Of a DNA stretch of 64,000 bases, positions 53,230 through 63,999 are shown piece by piece; within the stretch, counting starts at the first letter, position 1, and every line of letters begins with the position of its first letter. The translations under genes and the position numbers were made by a program. The notes beneath the pieces were generated by a model. The model searched no databases, was not told the origin of the DNA, and saw only the letters and a program-made list of their open reading frames with translations. The DNA lies in contig OY997652.1 of the NCBI GenBank assembly GCA_963921795.1, forward strand, positions 63,496,809 through 63,560,808, read 5' to 3'. This stretch comes from Nannobrachium achirus (Eukaryota > Chordata > Actinopteri > Myctophiformes > Myctophidae).

Positions 53230-53589
53230 AAGGGCACATCAAGCTATAAAAGACACCAGACAGATTCTCTTCCAGTCAGTGATATGTTCTAGAGCTCGTT
53301 GTACAGCATGTCGACTATTTGCGGTGCGCAACACCGGCGTATGGCGATGTATACATCAATCTTGGGCCTGGCGACACAGCATTGGTAGACTGTAGCTAAG
53401 TACATTTATTCAAGTACCGTACTTCTGTACAGTAGGGGTGTGCGATATTATCGATACGGCAATACATCGCGGTTGTTTATGTCGCGATACTGTATCAATT
53501 CTTCAGGCCGTCCTATCGCGATACTTTTGGAGAACAAAAAGAACATAAAATGCGCTAATCAATGGTTTGTGGGGCTAATCCTCGCTGGG

Positions 53590-54225
53590 GTCCACCCTAT
53601 GTTCCCCAGGTTCTATGTTCCCCACTTACCCCCCCAAAAGGTTCTATGTTCCCCAGGTTCTATGTTCCCCACTTACCCCCCCAAAAGGTTCTATGTTCCC
53701 CAGGTTCTATGTTCCCCACCCACCCTCCCCACAAAAAGGTTCTATATTCCCCTCTCAACCAAAAACAGGATCTACTGTATGTTCCCCACAAAAAAAATGT
53801 ATGTTCCCCACTCAAATGCAGGAAATGGTGGGACATCTTGCCCAGGTGCCCAGATGTCTCCACCCCTAAGTGCCCACACGTCTATGTGCCCACTAGTCCA
53901 AATGCCCAGACATAACAAAAGTATGGTGTCCAGATGTCCCTAGTGCCCCCTGTCCCACTAGTATTTGTAATCTCTCCCCATGATTGGGTGTTTTGAGTTG
54001 TTTTTAATAATTATAAAGGAATGCTTCCTGCATTTTTGGATGGGGAATATAGAACCTATTGTATGTTGAGCGGGGAACATAGAACCTTTTTTTTGGGGGT
54101 AAGTGGGGAACATAGAACCTGGGGAACATAGGACCTTTTTTGGATAAGCGGGGAACATAGAACCTTTTTTTGGGGGGTAAATGGGGAACATAGAACCTGG
54201 GGAACATAGAACCTGGGGAACATAT
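53590..54225. repeat. Inverted pair of GGTTCTATGTTCCCC minisatellites
   Basis: The plus-strand array at 53590-53815 has units GGTTCTATGTTCCCCACTTA then CCCCCCCAAAA. The reverse array at 54040-54225 reads GGGGAACATAGAACC. About 220 bases lie between. Long frames here are repeat artefacts. Confidence 0.93.
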
Positions 54226-54234
54226 AGGTACGGT

Positions 54235-54353
<119 letters not shown>

Positions 54354-54387
54354 GTGATAACTCACGTCTCACGTTGCTGTAACCAAG

Positions 54388-57300
54388 ATGGCGCCGTGGC
54401 ATGGCGACACGTTGAGAGCTGCTCTTGCCTTGTTGCTGGTTTTTATGTTGTATGTCACTGTGTTTGCACGTAATGCGTCCTGTACGATGACCTACGATCG
54501 CCAGACGTTACTGGACTTGAGATTTGTTGCCTCGGACGTTTTCAGACCGGATTTGCCGGGAGAACTGTATAACAACAACAGCAGCACGGTTCCAACATGG
54601 CGTGGCCATAGGAGGAAGAGAGGGAAGCGAGGGGGTTCACTAGTGAAGCTACGTGGACGCCCTTCGCGACCACCCATCCCCAGCATACTGTTGGCAAACG
54701 TCCAAGCGATCGACAACAAGATGGACGACCTCCGAACCCGGCTACGCGTTGAAAGGGATATAAAGAACTGCTGTGTGCTCTGTTTCACGGAGACGTGGCT
54801 GAAGGCTGACGTTCCTGACAGGGCGGTACAGCTAGATGGCTTCTCTGTGTTCCGCATGGACCGTTCGATGGCAAACACGGGGAAGACGAAAGCGGGCGGT
54901 GTTCTGTTTTACATCAACGACTCTTGGTGCACTAATGTGGACATAGTCTCACACCACTGCTCGTCGGTGCTGGAGCACTTAACACTACGGTGCAGACCGT
55001 TTTACCTACCCAGAGAATTTCCTTGTGTGTTGCTGACGGCTGTATACATCCCACCAGAAGTGAATGCATCCGAAGCTATGGACGAGCTGAGCGATGTCAT
55101 TTGTAAGCAGGAAAATAAGCACCCGGAAGCCATTTCAATCGTGGCGGGGGACTTTAACCACTGCAACTTGAAATCGGTGTTGCCGCACTTCTACCAGCAC
55201 GTTAAGTGCCCAACAAGGAAGGTAAGGACGCTGGATCACTGTTATTCCACCATCAAGGATGCCTACAAAGCGGTCCAACGGCCCCACTTTGGGAGATCTG
55301 ACCACCATGCGGTGCTACTACTACCTGCCTACAAGCAGAGGATGAAGAGCGAGCAACCCAGGGTGAGGTCTGTACAGTGCTGGTCCACAGATAATGTATC
55401 TAAACTCCAGGGCTGCTTTGAATCGACAGTATGGTCCATCTTCAAAGACTCAGCCACAAGTTTGGATAACTATGCTGACACTGTCACCAGCTATGTTAAA
55501 TTCTGTGTGGATAATTGCATCCCAGCGCGAACCGTTCGCTCCTATCCCAACGAGAAGCCGTGGATGAACCAGGATACTCGTCTGAAGCTGAGGGAGCGCC
55601 GAGCCGCTTTTCAATCTGGGGACGAGGAACGGTACAAAAAATCCAGATACGACCTGAGGAGGGCGATCAGAGACGCTAAGAGACAATATAGGGACAAACT
55701 GGAGAACAACTATAGTGGCTGTGACGCACGGCGTATGTGGAGAGGGCTGCAGGCGATTACGGATTACAAACCGAAGCCGGCTGTTATTAACACCTCGGAC
55801 TCTCTACCAGACGAATTGAATAACTTTTTCGCCCGCTTTGAATCTCACAACACGGACCCAGTTACACCGGTGCGGGGTACACCCGGTGCGGTGGAGCTGC
55901 AGGTGACACAACGAGATGTGAGTAAAACTTTTAAAAGCGTTGGGACTCATAAGGCGGCCGGTCCTGATGGGATTGCCTCACGTGTCCTTAAGTTGTGTTT
56001 TGACCAGCTTTCGGGAGTCTTTACTGACATTTTCAATATGTCCCTGTCATTGTGTGTGGTACCGTTGTGTTTCAAGGAAACCATAATTGTACCCATAGCA
56101 AAGAAAAATCCTGTCACCTGTCTTAATGATTATCGCCCTGTGGCTTTGACCTCTGTTCTTATGAAGTGTCTGGAAAAAATGGTTATATCACATATAACGC
56201 ACATTATCCCTGCCAATACTGATCCATTACAGTTTGCATACTGTGCTAATAGATCAGTCGATGATGCTATTTCTCTCGCACTACACATTGCCTTGAAACA
56301 TCTGGAGAATAAGAACTCTTATGTCAGACTACTCTTCATAGATTATAGCTCTGCCTTTAACACGATTGTACCATCTAAGCTTGTGTTGAAACTCAGGGGT
56401 CTTGGTCTGGGCAGTAGTATCTGCAACTGGCTGTTTGACTTTTTGACAGGCAGGCCACAATCTGTACGAATAGGGAACAAGCATTCATCTAAGATATTGA
56501 CCAGGACTGGAGCGCCCCAGGGCTGTTGCCTCAGTCCCTTGTTGTATAGTCTGTTCACCTATGACTGTGTTGCCAGGTGTGGAAATAATTCTATTCTCAA
56601 ATTTGCAGATGATACCACGGTTATAGGACTAATATCCAACGATGATGAGAGGGCCTATAGGAGGGAAATTGAAGAACTAACCCTATGGTGCCAGAATAAC
56701 AATCTCTCTCTAAATGTTAGTAAAACAAAAGAGATCATCGTTGACTTTAGGAAATCTGAAGTCAATCACAGTCCCGTAACCATAAATGGTTCACCTGTAG
56801 ACATAGTGGACAGTTTCAAATTCCTGGGTGTTCACATAACAAACTCACTCACATGGTCTCAAAACAGCGAAGGTATCCTTAAGAAAGCGCAGCAGCGATT
56901 GTACTTTCTGCGGCGCCTCAGGAGATTTGGCCTAAGCACCAAGGCTCTTGTTAATTTCTATCGCTGTACCATAGAAAGTGTATTGACAGGATGCATAACA
57001 GTGTGGTTTGGTAACGTGACTGCTCAAGACAGTAAACAGTTACAGAGAATTGTGAAGAGAGCTGCCAAAATCATTGGCACAGAATTACCACAGCTACACA
57101 CAATCTATAACACACGCTGTAAGAAAAAGACAGAGAACATCTTAAAGGACAGCTGTCATCCCGCCCATTCCCTGTTCTATCTCCTCCCTTCAAAAAAACG
57201 TTACCAGAGCATCAAATCTCACACCACCCGTTTCAGTAATAGTTTTTATGCTCAAGCAATCAGGCTGCTTAACGAAGAGATGGAAGCGAGACGTAGGTAG
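54388..57300 (+). CDS. Intact LINE ORF: AP endonuclease and reverse transcriptase (L2/CR1-type)
   Basis: 970 codons without interruption. Residues about 100-312 form an apurinic-type endonuclease: LLANVQ, TETWL (E135), GDFNH (D255, N257), LDHC (D283) and SDHH (D305, H306). Residues about 525-790 form the RT: KAAGPDG, NDYRPVALTS, FIDYSSAFNT, GAPQGCCLSP and KFADDTTV (740s), then SFKFLGVHI. The C-terminal part has RRLRRFGL and LPSKKRYQSIKS. All catalytic residues I can check are present. It starts at ATG in AACCAAGATGGCGCC, whose AAGATGGCG resembles a YY1 site. An apolar stretch at residues 11-27 looks like a signal sequence. No ORF1 is seen upstream. Potentially active or recently so. Confidence 0.93.
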   Translation: MAPWHGDTLRAALALLLVFMLYVTVFARNASCTMTYDRQTLLDLRFVASDVFRPDLPGELYNNNSSTVPTWRGHRRKRGKRGGSLVKLRGRPSRPPIPSILLANVQAIDNKMDDLRTRLRVERDIKNCCVLCFTETWLKADVPDRAVQLDGFSVFRMDRSMANTGKTKAGGVLFYINDSWCTNVDIVSHHCSSVLEHLTLRCRPFYLPREFPCVLLTAVYIPPEVNASEAMDELSDVICKQENKHPEAISIVAGDFNHCNLKSVLPHFYQHVKCPTRKVRTLDHCYSTIKDAYKAVQRPHFGRSDHHAVLLLPAYKQRMKSEQPRVRSVQCWSTDNVSKLQGCFESTVWSIFKDSATSLDNYADTVTSYVKFCVDNCIPARTVRSYPNEKPWMNQDTRLKLRERRAAFQSGDEERYKKSRYDLRRAIRDAKRQYRDKLENNYSGCDARRMWRGLQAITDYKPKPAVINTSDSLPDELNNFFARFESHNTDPVTPVRGTPGAVELQVTQRDVSKTFKSVGTHKAAGPDGIASRVLKLCFDQLSGVFTDIFNMSLSLCVVPLCFKETIIVPIAKKNPVTCLNDYRPVALTSVLMKCLEKMVISHITHIIPANTDPLQFAYCANRSVDDAISLALHIALKHLENKNSYVRLLFIDYSSAFNTIVPSKLVLKLRGLGLGSSICNWLFDFLTGRPQSVRIGNKHSSKILTRTGAPQGCCLSPLLYSLFTYDCVARCGNNSILKFADDTTVIGLISNDDERAYRREIEELTLWCQNNNLSLNVSKTKEIIVDFRKSEVNHSPVTINGSPVDIVDSFKFLGVHITNSLTWSQNSEGILKKAQQRLYFLRRLRRFGLSTKALVNFYRCTIESVLTGCITVWFGNVTAQDSKQLQRIVKRAAKIIGTELPQLHTIYNTRCKKKTENILKDSCHPAHSLFYLLPSKKRYQSIKSHTTRFSNSFYAQAIRLLNEEMEARRR

Positions 57301-57516
57301 TCATGTACAATATACGCAGTTTTTAAACTGTACACTGTCACACTGTATGGTTGTTTTGTTGTTTTTTGGGTTGTCCTGGGTGACCTGTTGTTGTCGTATT
57401 GTTTTGTGTGCAATAAGGCTGAGAGTGCTCTTGGCACAAGCATTTCATTGTTTGTCTGTACTTGTATGGATACGCATTTGACTAATAAACCGAACCTGAA
57501 CCTGAACCTGAACCTG
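57301..57516 (+). other. LINE 3' UTR with (GAACCT)n tail
   Basis: About 190 bases of UTR, then CTAATAAACC and four GAACCT-like units. Short tandem 3' tails rather than poly-A are typical of L2/CR1 elements. Confidence 0.75.
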
Positions 57517-58090
57517 TTAAACGTTGTTCCAAAAACAAGAATAACAAACGATAATTCCAAACAAAGTCCATTGGAGTAGTATATAGGGACAACACTTGTT
57601 GTCGATCTAAGGATAGCATTTTTAGTTCCCTTTATAGAGTTTAAAACGACCAATTCCACCGGAGCTAGCGTTAGCCATTAGCAACACTGTGGAAGGAAGA
57701 GTGTTGCCAGATTTCTGCGAGAGAAACAAGCAAACTGGTATATAAAACAACTTTGGCAGCCACTAACACATTTCTTGACCCTCTCTTCTCCTCCAAACAC
57801 ATTTGCCTAAATTAAATAGGCCTATTATTGATTCTGCTTTTAAAGAAATATGCTATTAACCAAAATATGCTATTAACCAAGTAAGCAGAAATGTTATTGA
57901 ATATAATTGACAGAGAGTGACATGGTGTGAGTTTTTTGCCTTGAAAATAATCAATGGCAATATTGCCTGTCTGAATGGGAAACTTTTTTTCATTAGGACG
58001 AATTTCCAATTTTCAGTTAATTCAATAAATGAAAATGGTTTTGACTCAATTTGTCCATTTGTCCTATGTATTTTAAGCTCTACAAATAAA
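57517..58090. other. Interior of the hAT, unassigned
   Basis: Non-coding, AT-rich. It continues to the hAT's subterminal TATCGCAATAC repeats at 58100-58220. Confidence 0.4.
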
Positions 58091-58299
58091 TCTAATTCTT
58101 TTGAATTTCGCAATATTTTGCAATAGTATCGCAATACTATCGCAATACTATTGTATCGCAAAGATTTACAATATATCGTGATACATTGCATCGTGACGCA
58201 AGTATCGTGATACGTATTGCATCGCGAGATTCTTGCCAATATCCACCCCTACTGTACAGGGTACCTTACTTGGGGTAGCCTACAGTATGTACTTTGATT

Positions 58300-59005
58300 C
58301 AATATGTTATACCTCTACACTAAGCTCCAAACAGCCCAAAACAAACTAATTAGGGTCCTGCTTAACCTTCCCTATCAGAGTCACCTCACCACTACTCACC
58401 AGTTAAGAGTGGGGTGGCTCAGAGTAGATGACAGAGTACAGCAACTTGCAATGGGCCTGGTGTACAAGATACACTACACCACTAAGATACCCATGTACCT
58501 GGCAAAATACTTTATAAAGGTTAAGGATGTCCATAATTACAACACCAGAGGCACCGCCACAGATCACGTTCAACACAGAGTCAAATCAAATAAAGGGTCA
58601 AACTCGTTCTTCTGCTATACCACCAAAAGGTGCCCTACCGAAGGCCTTAAAGGAGTGTGGTTCCCTAGCATCCTTTAAAATCGCCCTGAAAAAACACTTA
58701 CAGGCGGCAGCCGTTCGCAACTGGCAATAACAAACCTAGCCCAGCCTTATCCTCCCCTGACCCTTCTTTGTTTTTACCCACTGTTTTATTTTTTTATTTT
58801 TCCTTTTTTTTCCTGACTATATCTGCTGCATATTACTGTGTTCTATTTGTCTGTCATTCAATGTTATATGAGATACTTCAACGGTTTACTGTGGAAATAA
58901 GCTTAGTCTTTTCTAGGATCTCCTTTTAGTTGACCTTGTACCAGTGAACTGTACCGTCATGAAACTGTACCTTTGTCTATGCAAACTTCTAATAAAGTCT
59001 TCAAT
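58300..59005 (+). pseudogene. 5'-truncated LINE: RT C-terminus and 3' UTR
   Basis: TKLQTAQNKLIRVLLNLPYQ, LGWLRVDDRVQQLAMG-like (read GWLRVDDRVQQL), VYKIHYTTKIPMYLAKYF and HNYNTRGTA form the C-terminal domain of a LINE RT. A frameshift near 58600 moves the end (ALPKALKECGSLASFKIALKK) to another frame. The 3' UTR ends CTTCTAATAAAGTCTTCAAT and matches 3408-3680 and 28.2 kb. A dead copy. Confidence 0.75.
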
Positions 59006-59009
59006 CAAT

Positions 59010-59220
59010 GGCAAATGTTGTACTTTTACTCCACTAAAATTAACGGCATACAGCGAAGTATAAATCGATCTCGGGCCTGCCGACAAAGCGGTGGTAGAAT
59101 GGAACTAAGTATTTATTCAAGTACCATACTTATGTACAGTGTACTTTACTTGGGGTAGCCTATGTACATTTTTTCAATACGTCATACACTTACTTTAGTC
59201 ACAAGTTACTTTGTCGTTGC
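59010..59220. mobile_element. GTACTTTTACT-type carrier fragment showing the hAT empty site
   Basis: AGTATTTATTCAAGTACCATAC then TTATGTACAGTGTACTTTACTTGG parallels 53395-53432 joined to 58252-58290, but without the hAT. Confidence 0.75.
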
Positions 59221-59616
59221 AGTCGCCAATACTTTATTACGTTTGTCATTCCGAATTACAGGACTTCTAACAGGGTATTATTTATACACAGAGTGGCCTT
59301 TTTACTTTTACTTTAAGCAAATCGGATTACTTCTTGCGCCGTTGCTGGTCGGCAAGCTGCTTGGATGGGAGTGTGTGCAGTCGAGCGGAAAGAAAATCAA
59401 CGCGAAGCAAGCTAATTGTGTAGCGTCGGGCCACACACACTCCGGCGTAGAGAGAATGCACTTGATGAGGTGTGATGGGCCTTAATTACTATCCCATCAG
59501 GCGGCTGCATGGACAAGCGCCTCCACACGCTGTTGGAGCAGGGGTGTCACAAGGGGGGGACTGAGTTACTAGGGCCCAAGGTGGAGGGGGCCTTAATTAT
59601 TTAATACTTTAGCTAT

Positions 59617-59670
59617 TGAAAAATAGCAGATATACAAGCTCACAGTGAGCTTGTAGATCTACTATTTTTG
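59617..59670. repeat. Core hairpin H36 (ATAT subtype)
   Basis: GAAAAATAGCAGATATACAAG, CTCACAGTGAG, CTTGTAGATCTACTATTTTTG. Confidence 0.93.
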
Positions 59671-59915
59671 AAAAGTGTGCACATCTTTGAATATATGTAT
59701 TGTTTTAAGCAAACATTTGTAACTAATTTTTTTGTTTCTGGGCGGTCCCTGGAACTAAATATTTTGAGATGGGGGGTCCGTGGCCAAATGCATATCATTT
59801 TGGGGGTCCTTCACATGACAAGGTTTGAGCACCACTCACATAAAAACGTATGTTCTTCAAAAAACCTTAGAAGGATTTGAAATATTCAAAGACTTGCACA
59901 AGTTTTCACGATTTT

Positions 59916-59977
59916 TCAAAAATAGCAGATCGGCACCGATAGTGCCGCGCTGCGAGCTTGTATATCTGCTATTTTCC
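59916..59977. repeat. Core hairpin H37 (ATAT subtype)
   Basis: CAAAAATAGCAGATCGGCACCG and GAGCTTGTATATCTGCTATTTTC with a diverged tip. Confidence 0.85.
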
Positions 59978-60060
59978 AATAGTTGCAGCACAAAATAATT
60001 GTGCGGGGGCCCGCAGTGAATCCTTGTACCCAGGGCCCAGAATTTGGTGCAACACCCCTG

Positions 60061-60426
60061 TCTTGGAGTATACTGCTCGTTTTATGGAGGCCCGCTCCAA
60101 AGGATGGGAGAGGAGAACTAGGCCAACGTTAACCACTTAAGTTGAAAATTGTGGAAATATCGCATGACGCTGGAACGGAATAGGGACGCCAGAGGTTGGA
60201 GAGGTTAAGTGGACTCATTTATGATTGATTACCAAGCTTCTGCTACTTGGGAAGAAGCTCCAAGGGCTTTCATTGTCTCTCACTCCTCGCGTATACCTCA
60301 AGTTAGTCGGTAATATCTTCTTAAAATTGCGAATAAGTGAACATGCCTCAGAGGGATATGAAAGGCAAATTCCAGCTAGTCAGTTGCTAAATTGAAACTT
60401 CCACAGTTAACATCGCACGCACTCAC
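60061..60426. other. Non-repetitive stretch, possible conserved non-coding DNA
   Basis: 60210-60415 has no repeat match in the window and includes TTTATGATTGATTACCAAGC, a PBX/homeodomain-like site. No ORF. Confidence 0.35.
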
Positions 60427-60449
60427 ACACTCACACTCACACTCACACA

Positions 60450-60500
<51 letters not shown>
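60427..60500. repeat. (CA)n microsatellite
   Basis: CACTCA-type units, then pure CA. Confidence 0.95.
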
Positions 60501-60502
<2 letters not shown>

Positions 60503-60689
60503 CCTCACTGTTAATTTAAATTTCAGAGTGTAAAAACGGTACTGTGCACTCAATTTACACTCTCGGAATTTAAATATAAGGCCTACTGGGGGATTTCAAT
60601 CAACATAATATGTGACAGACTTAATTCAGAACAACTGGCAAGATTGGAAAGTCAGTTACACAGCACAGTTAACTTACCGTGGAACTTAT

Positions 60690-61915
60690 TGTGGAACATA
60701 ACCAAATACTTTTACTCAAGTACTGTACTCAAGCAAAATGTTGATGTTTTACTTTACTTGAGTATTTACAATGTTCAATACTTTAACTTCTCCGCTGCAC
60801 CTTAAGCCTCTATCAGAGTCCAAGGTGAAGAGCAATTCACCGCAAATTTTAGGTGTAAAGCTATCCACCTAAAGTCAGAAAATAAGTGGAGGCCATCATA
60901 GTCAGTCACGGTGAAGTCCTATCACTGTGACTGACTGGTCTAGATCGACCAATCAGTGAACGGGGTGATGGGCCGATCTGTCTGATAGTAAAAACGTGTC
61001 TCAGGGGTTCGCGGTGGATAGCTCTTCACCGCGAGTAATGACGCAATGTTGTAGTTTTATGACTTAAAAAGACTACACCGCGGTGGATAGCTTATCACTA
61101 TGATAGGGGCTTTAGAAGCACATATTATACATTTTACTCCACTACAATTATACCAGTAAGACGCCAAAGGGCGAAAAGCGGCGAGGTCGCGTAAGAACAT
61201 TTTGGGCACTCAAACTCAAACCACGCCTGTGGTTGCCCTAACAGGGCATCATCTGGGAATCAGATGTAGAGGTCAGCTCCATATATGGAAATCTTGGTGA
61301 TGTCACAATGTCGACCATGTCATGTCACAACAATGTGATGTCACAACAGCTATAGACTATAGATATTGAGGCGTTACTTACTTAAAGCTATACTCTGGAC
61401 GTTGCTCAACTACTGGTCAGTAGCGGTATTACAGGTATTTTAAGAAAACGAAGCTGCCACGAACCACCGCGTCCGCCTTTGCCTCGCCAAGATGCATCCA
61501 TAGAGTGGTCTCACGTCCCTCTGCGAGCAGGCATTCGGGAGTAACATGCTACGACACCTCACCATTGCAAACACTGCTGTTGAGACAAGCTACTTCCTGG
61601 GAAGACGGCAAGACGCGCTGTGATTGGCCTGTAGTTTATGATCCGCGCTGTGATTGGCCGATAGTGTATGATCTGGGAGACACGTATACAGAATGATGCA
61701 GATGACGTAATTTTGCAGTGAAATGCAGTCCCGCTGTCCCGGTCACGGCCACGCGGCTCAGTAGAAAACATATAAAGAAAAGAAAAGACGATGTTATGTC
61801 GTTAATAACATCTATACTCTTTTGTACTTTCACTCAAATACATTTTGACTACAGGACTTGTACTTGTGACAGAGTTAATCTGCTTTGCAGTATTGATACT
61901 TTTACTTAAAGACGG
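60690..61915. mobile_element. GTACTTTTACT-type hAT carrier with inserts
   Basis: AACCAAATACTTTTACTCAAGTACTGTACTC on the left and GTACTTGTGACAGAGTTAATC with TTGATACTTTTACTTAAAG on the right. Contains a Harbinger-like MITE (60805-61111) and unassigned DNA at 61150-61790. Confidence 0.6.
60805..61111. mobile_element. PIF/Harbinger-like MITE, TSD TTA
   Basis: AGCCTCTATCAGAGTCC and CACTATGATAGGGGCT ends, with TTA on both sides (60802-60804, 61112-61114). Inner GGTGAAGAGCAATTCACCGC / GCGGTGGATAGCTCTTCACCG inverted blocks. Non-coding. Confidence 0.8.
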
Positions 61916-62159
61916 AGTGCCCAGAACATTTGCACACTCAGAGTTACAGACTGTGGACTCTCCCTGTAATCAAGTTTCACTGGCCTCCCCTATCGACTGC
62001 TGGGTCACCCACCTCTCTCTCTCTCTCTCTCTCTGATTGCCTATGAAGCCACTATGCTCCAGCCATCGTGTAAGTCAAGCAATATAATAACGCCTCTAAA
62101 TCGGGGTGAATGGGATTTGATTCAATATATATTTACTGTCAGCCACAGTTATATTATAT

Positions 62160-62238
<79 letters not shown>

Positions 62239-62494
62239 TCCTCTGAAGCCATGGTATGAAATAAACCATTGTACATGCTGAGTTATTAAAATGTATATCT
62301 GGATTCTGGTGTCAATCAATGGGTCAATTCCTTATGCTTATGTGATCACCCCCTTTTTGTTGATTATAAATAATCAATGTTGGCTTCTCAATGAGAGCTA
62401 TTCATAGTTTTCCATGTTGTTGTTGTATTGATGTTAGGTTGTATTGCTCCTCTGTGAAGTTGTTGTGCACTGGAACTTGACAGAGAGGAATGTA
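61916..62494. repeat. Unassigned DNA with two (CT)n arrays
   Basis: (CT)n at about 62011-62034 and 62163-62234 (about 36 units). The rest is unassigned. Confidence 0.6.
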
Positions 62495-62992
62495 TTAACC
62501 CATTTAGTGCTCCAGACATGAACGGGTTAAATGTCCAGCGCGCCTTTCACCTGCTCCGTCCGCGGCCAGTCTCGTATTTTGAAGGCCAGAAGTCGATTGC
62601 GCAAACATTTCCTGTTTGACATCATGACGTCATTCACCGGAAGTGATCATCCTCCCATGCGGTTGGAGTAATGGCGGATCGTTCCCTTTAAGCTTGTGTT
62701 ATTATAGCGAGAATCCAATGCCATCCTTAGCTTCAAAAGTGTTTTTTGGAGAAAATGGACATTAAAGATGAGATAGACCGTCGGCTACCATGTTAAGGAA
62801 TCACTATTGTGTGCACGTGGATCCGCGATGATGATGAATCGGCGAGTCCAATCGTGCCAGGACTTTCCAACGGACCGTACGGTAAGCTTGCCAGCTTTAC
62901 TAAGTATATAGCGCGAGTATACTCGGGATCTGCACTCTGAGTACTCGAGTATTTTTCACGAGTATTCTCGGGATCGCCTACAAATGGATTAA
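62495..62992. mobile_element. TTAA-flanked element, end TTAACCCATTTAGTGC
   Basis: TTAACCCATTTAGTGCTCC at left and GATCGCCTACAAATGGATTAA at right, TTAA at both ends. The end resembles the piggyBac-like copies at 10.4 and 32.4 kb. Right arm repeats ACTCGAGTATTTTTCACGAG. Non-coding. Confidence 0.65.
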
Positions 62993-62999
62993 TAACATG

Positions 63000-63580
63000 T
63001 TTTGTTTTTCTAAAATAATTGATCTGAACAAATGCAGCTGTGTGTCAATAACCTCCTTGTTACTTCTCCCAATTAAAGCCTGACTTTACTTTGTCGTTCG
63101 ACGTGTGTTGCATGCCAAAAATAGCTGATCTGCACGCTCGCAATGTGTTGCATCCACAAGACGATGTGAGCTTGTAGATCAGCTATTTTAACCAACGTGG
63201 AAACATGCAGGATGTGCGCGACGGTTAGAAACTTCTGCCTTCACAATAAGGGTGCAGGAAGACTGGCACCTAAATAATTGCTGTGTGCGGTTCTATATGG
63301 GCTGTGTCAATAATTTTGACAAATAACGTCTAAAAAAAAATATATATATACATTTCAAAAACCAAACCCTAAATGTGGAATTATGAACTATGAACTGAAC
63401 TAGTTCATTTTAGACGTTTTGAACTTGAACTTGAACTTGAACTAGTTCATGTTTTAAGTGAACTTTCCCAACACAGCCCAAAAGATGGTTCAGGTGTTCT
63501 TTTTTCAAAAGATACAATAGACTCCATTTTGCATCCATCTGTCCTACCTGACTAGGGCTTCAGACAGGAGCGATCGGATG
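63000..63580. other. Mixed remnants with hairpin H38
   Basis: Core hairpin H38 at 63117-63190; (GAACTT)n at about 63419-63442; AAGTGAACTTTCCCAACACAG (to 63477) resembles a hAT right end CTGTGTTGGGAAAGTTCAC. No partner end found. Confidence 0.5.
63117..63190. repeat. Core hairpin H38
   Basis: CCAAAAATAGCTGATCTGCACGC and GTGAGCTTGTAGATCAGCTATTTTA with a diverged tip. Confidence 0.88.
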
Positions 63581-63668
63581 AATTGTTAATCGGCGTATTT
63601 ATCTCACTCGAAAGTCTATTTTTCCCCCGCTGTAATGCCTTGAGTAAGTGTAACAGAGGTGATCCGAA

Positions 63669-63738
63669 CCTCCACCCCCGGCTTCAAACCCGGGTCTCCC
63701 GCGTGAAAGTCCAATATCTTAACCATCACTCCAAAGGG
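63669..63738 (-). repeat. tRNA-like sequence with A and B boxes (SINE or tRNA pseudogene)
   Basis: The minus strand reads GATGGTTAAGATATTGGAC (A-box-like), CTTTCACGCGGGAG and CCCGGGTTTGAAGCC (B box). The anticodon position would be TTC, as in tRNA-Glu. The acceptor stem does not pair, so it is not a functional tRNA gene. Confidence 0.45.
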
Positions 63739-63846
63739 ATATCCCTTGGAACGAGAGCAGATACTAGAGTTTTGAGGCTTCAGGCTGGGGCTGCGACTCT
63801 CTCCGCCACACTAGTATGCATTGTTTATTTCCAACTAGCTCCGCCA

Positions 63847-63999
63847 TTATTGTCGTACAGCCGTGAACTTTGAACTCCCGTTGAAATCTCGTGTCTCACA
63901 CCACCTCCGGGAGCCTGTTCACTAGCATTGCAACGAAAGTAGAGCGAGACACGAGATTTCAACGGGAGTTCAAAGTTCACAGCTTTACGGCAATAATGA
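63847..63999. repeat. Inverted repeat at the window edge
   Basis: ATTATTGTCGTACAGCCGTG then AACTTTGAACTCCCGTTGAA and ATCTCGTGTCTC are mirrored at 63944-63999 across about 45 bases. Probably a foldback element that continues beyond the window. Confidence 0.88.

Larger units (their letters stand above)
59539..60060 (+). mobile_element. CAGGGGTGTC-type hAT carrier, whole, TSD TSTTGGAG
   Basis: CAGGGGTGTCACAAGG and GGTGCAACACCCCTG ends; flanks TGTTGGAG / TCTTGGAG (7 of 8). The two hairpins H36 and H37 are at mirrored positions, and their flanks (CTATTG, TTTTTGAAAAG / CGATTTTTCAAAAA) also mirror. Non-coding. Confidence 0.93.

Noticed and set aside
63669-63738. Functional tRNA-Glu gene
   Set aside because: A and B boxes are present, but the acceptor and anticodon stems do not pair, so a SINE-like or pseudogene origin is likelier.
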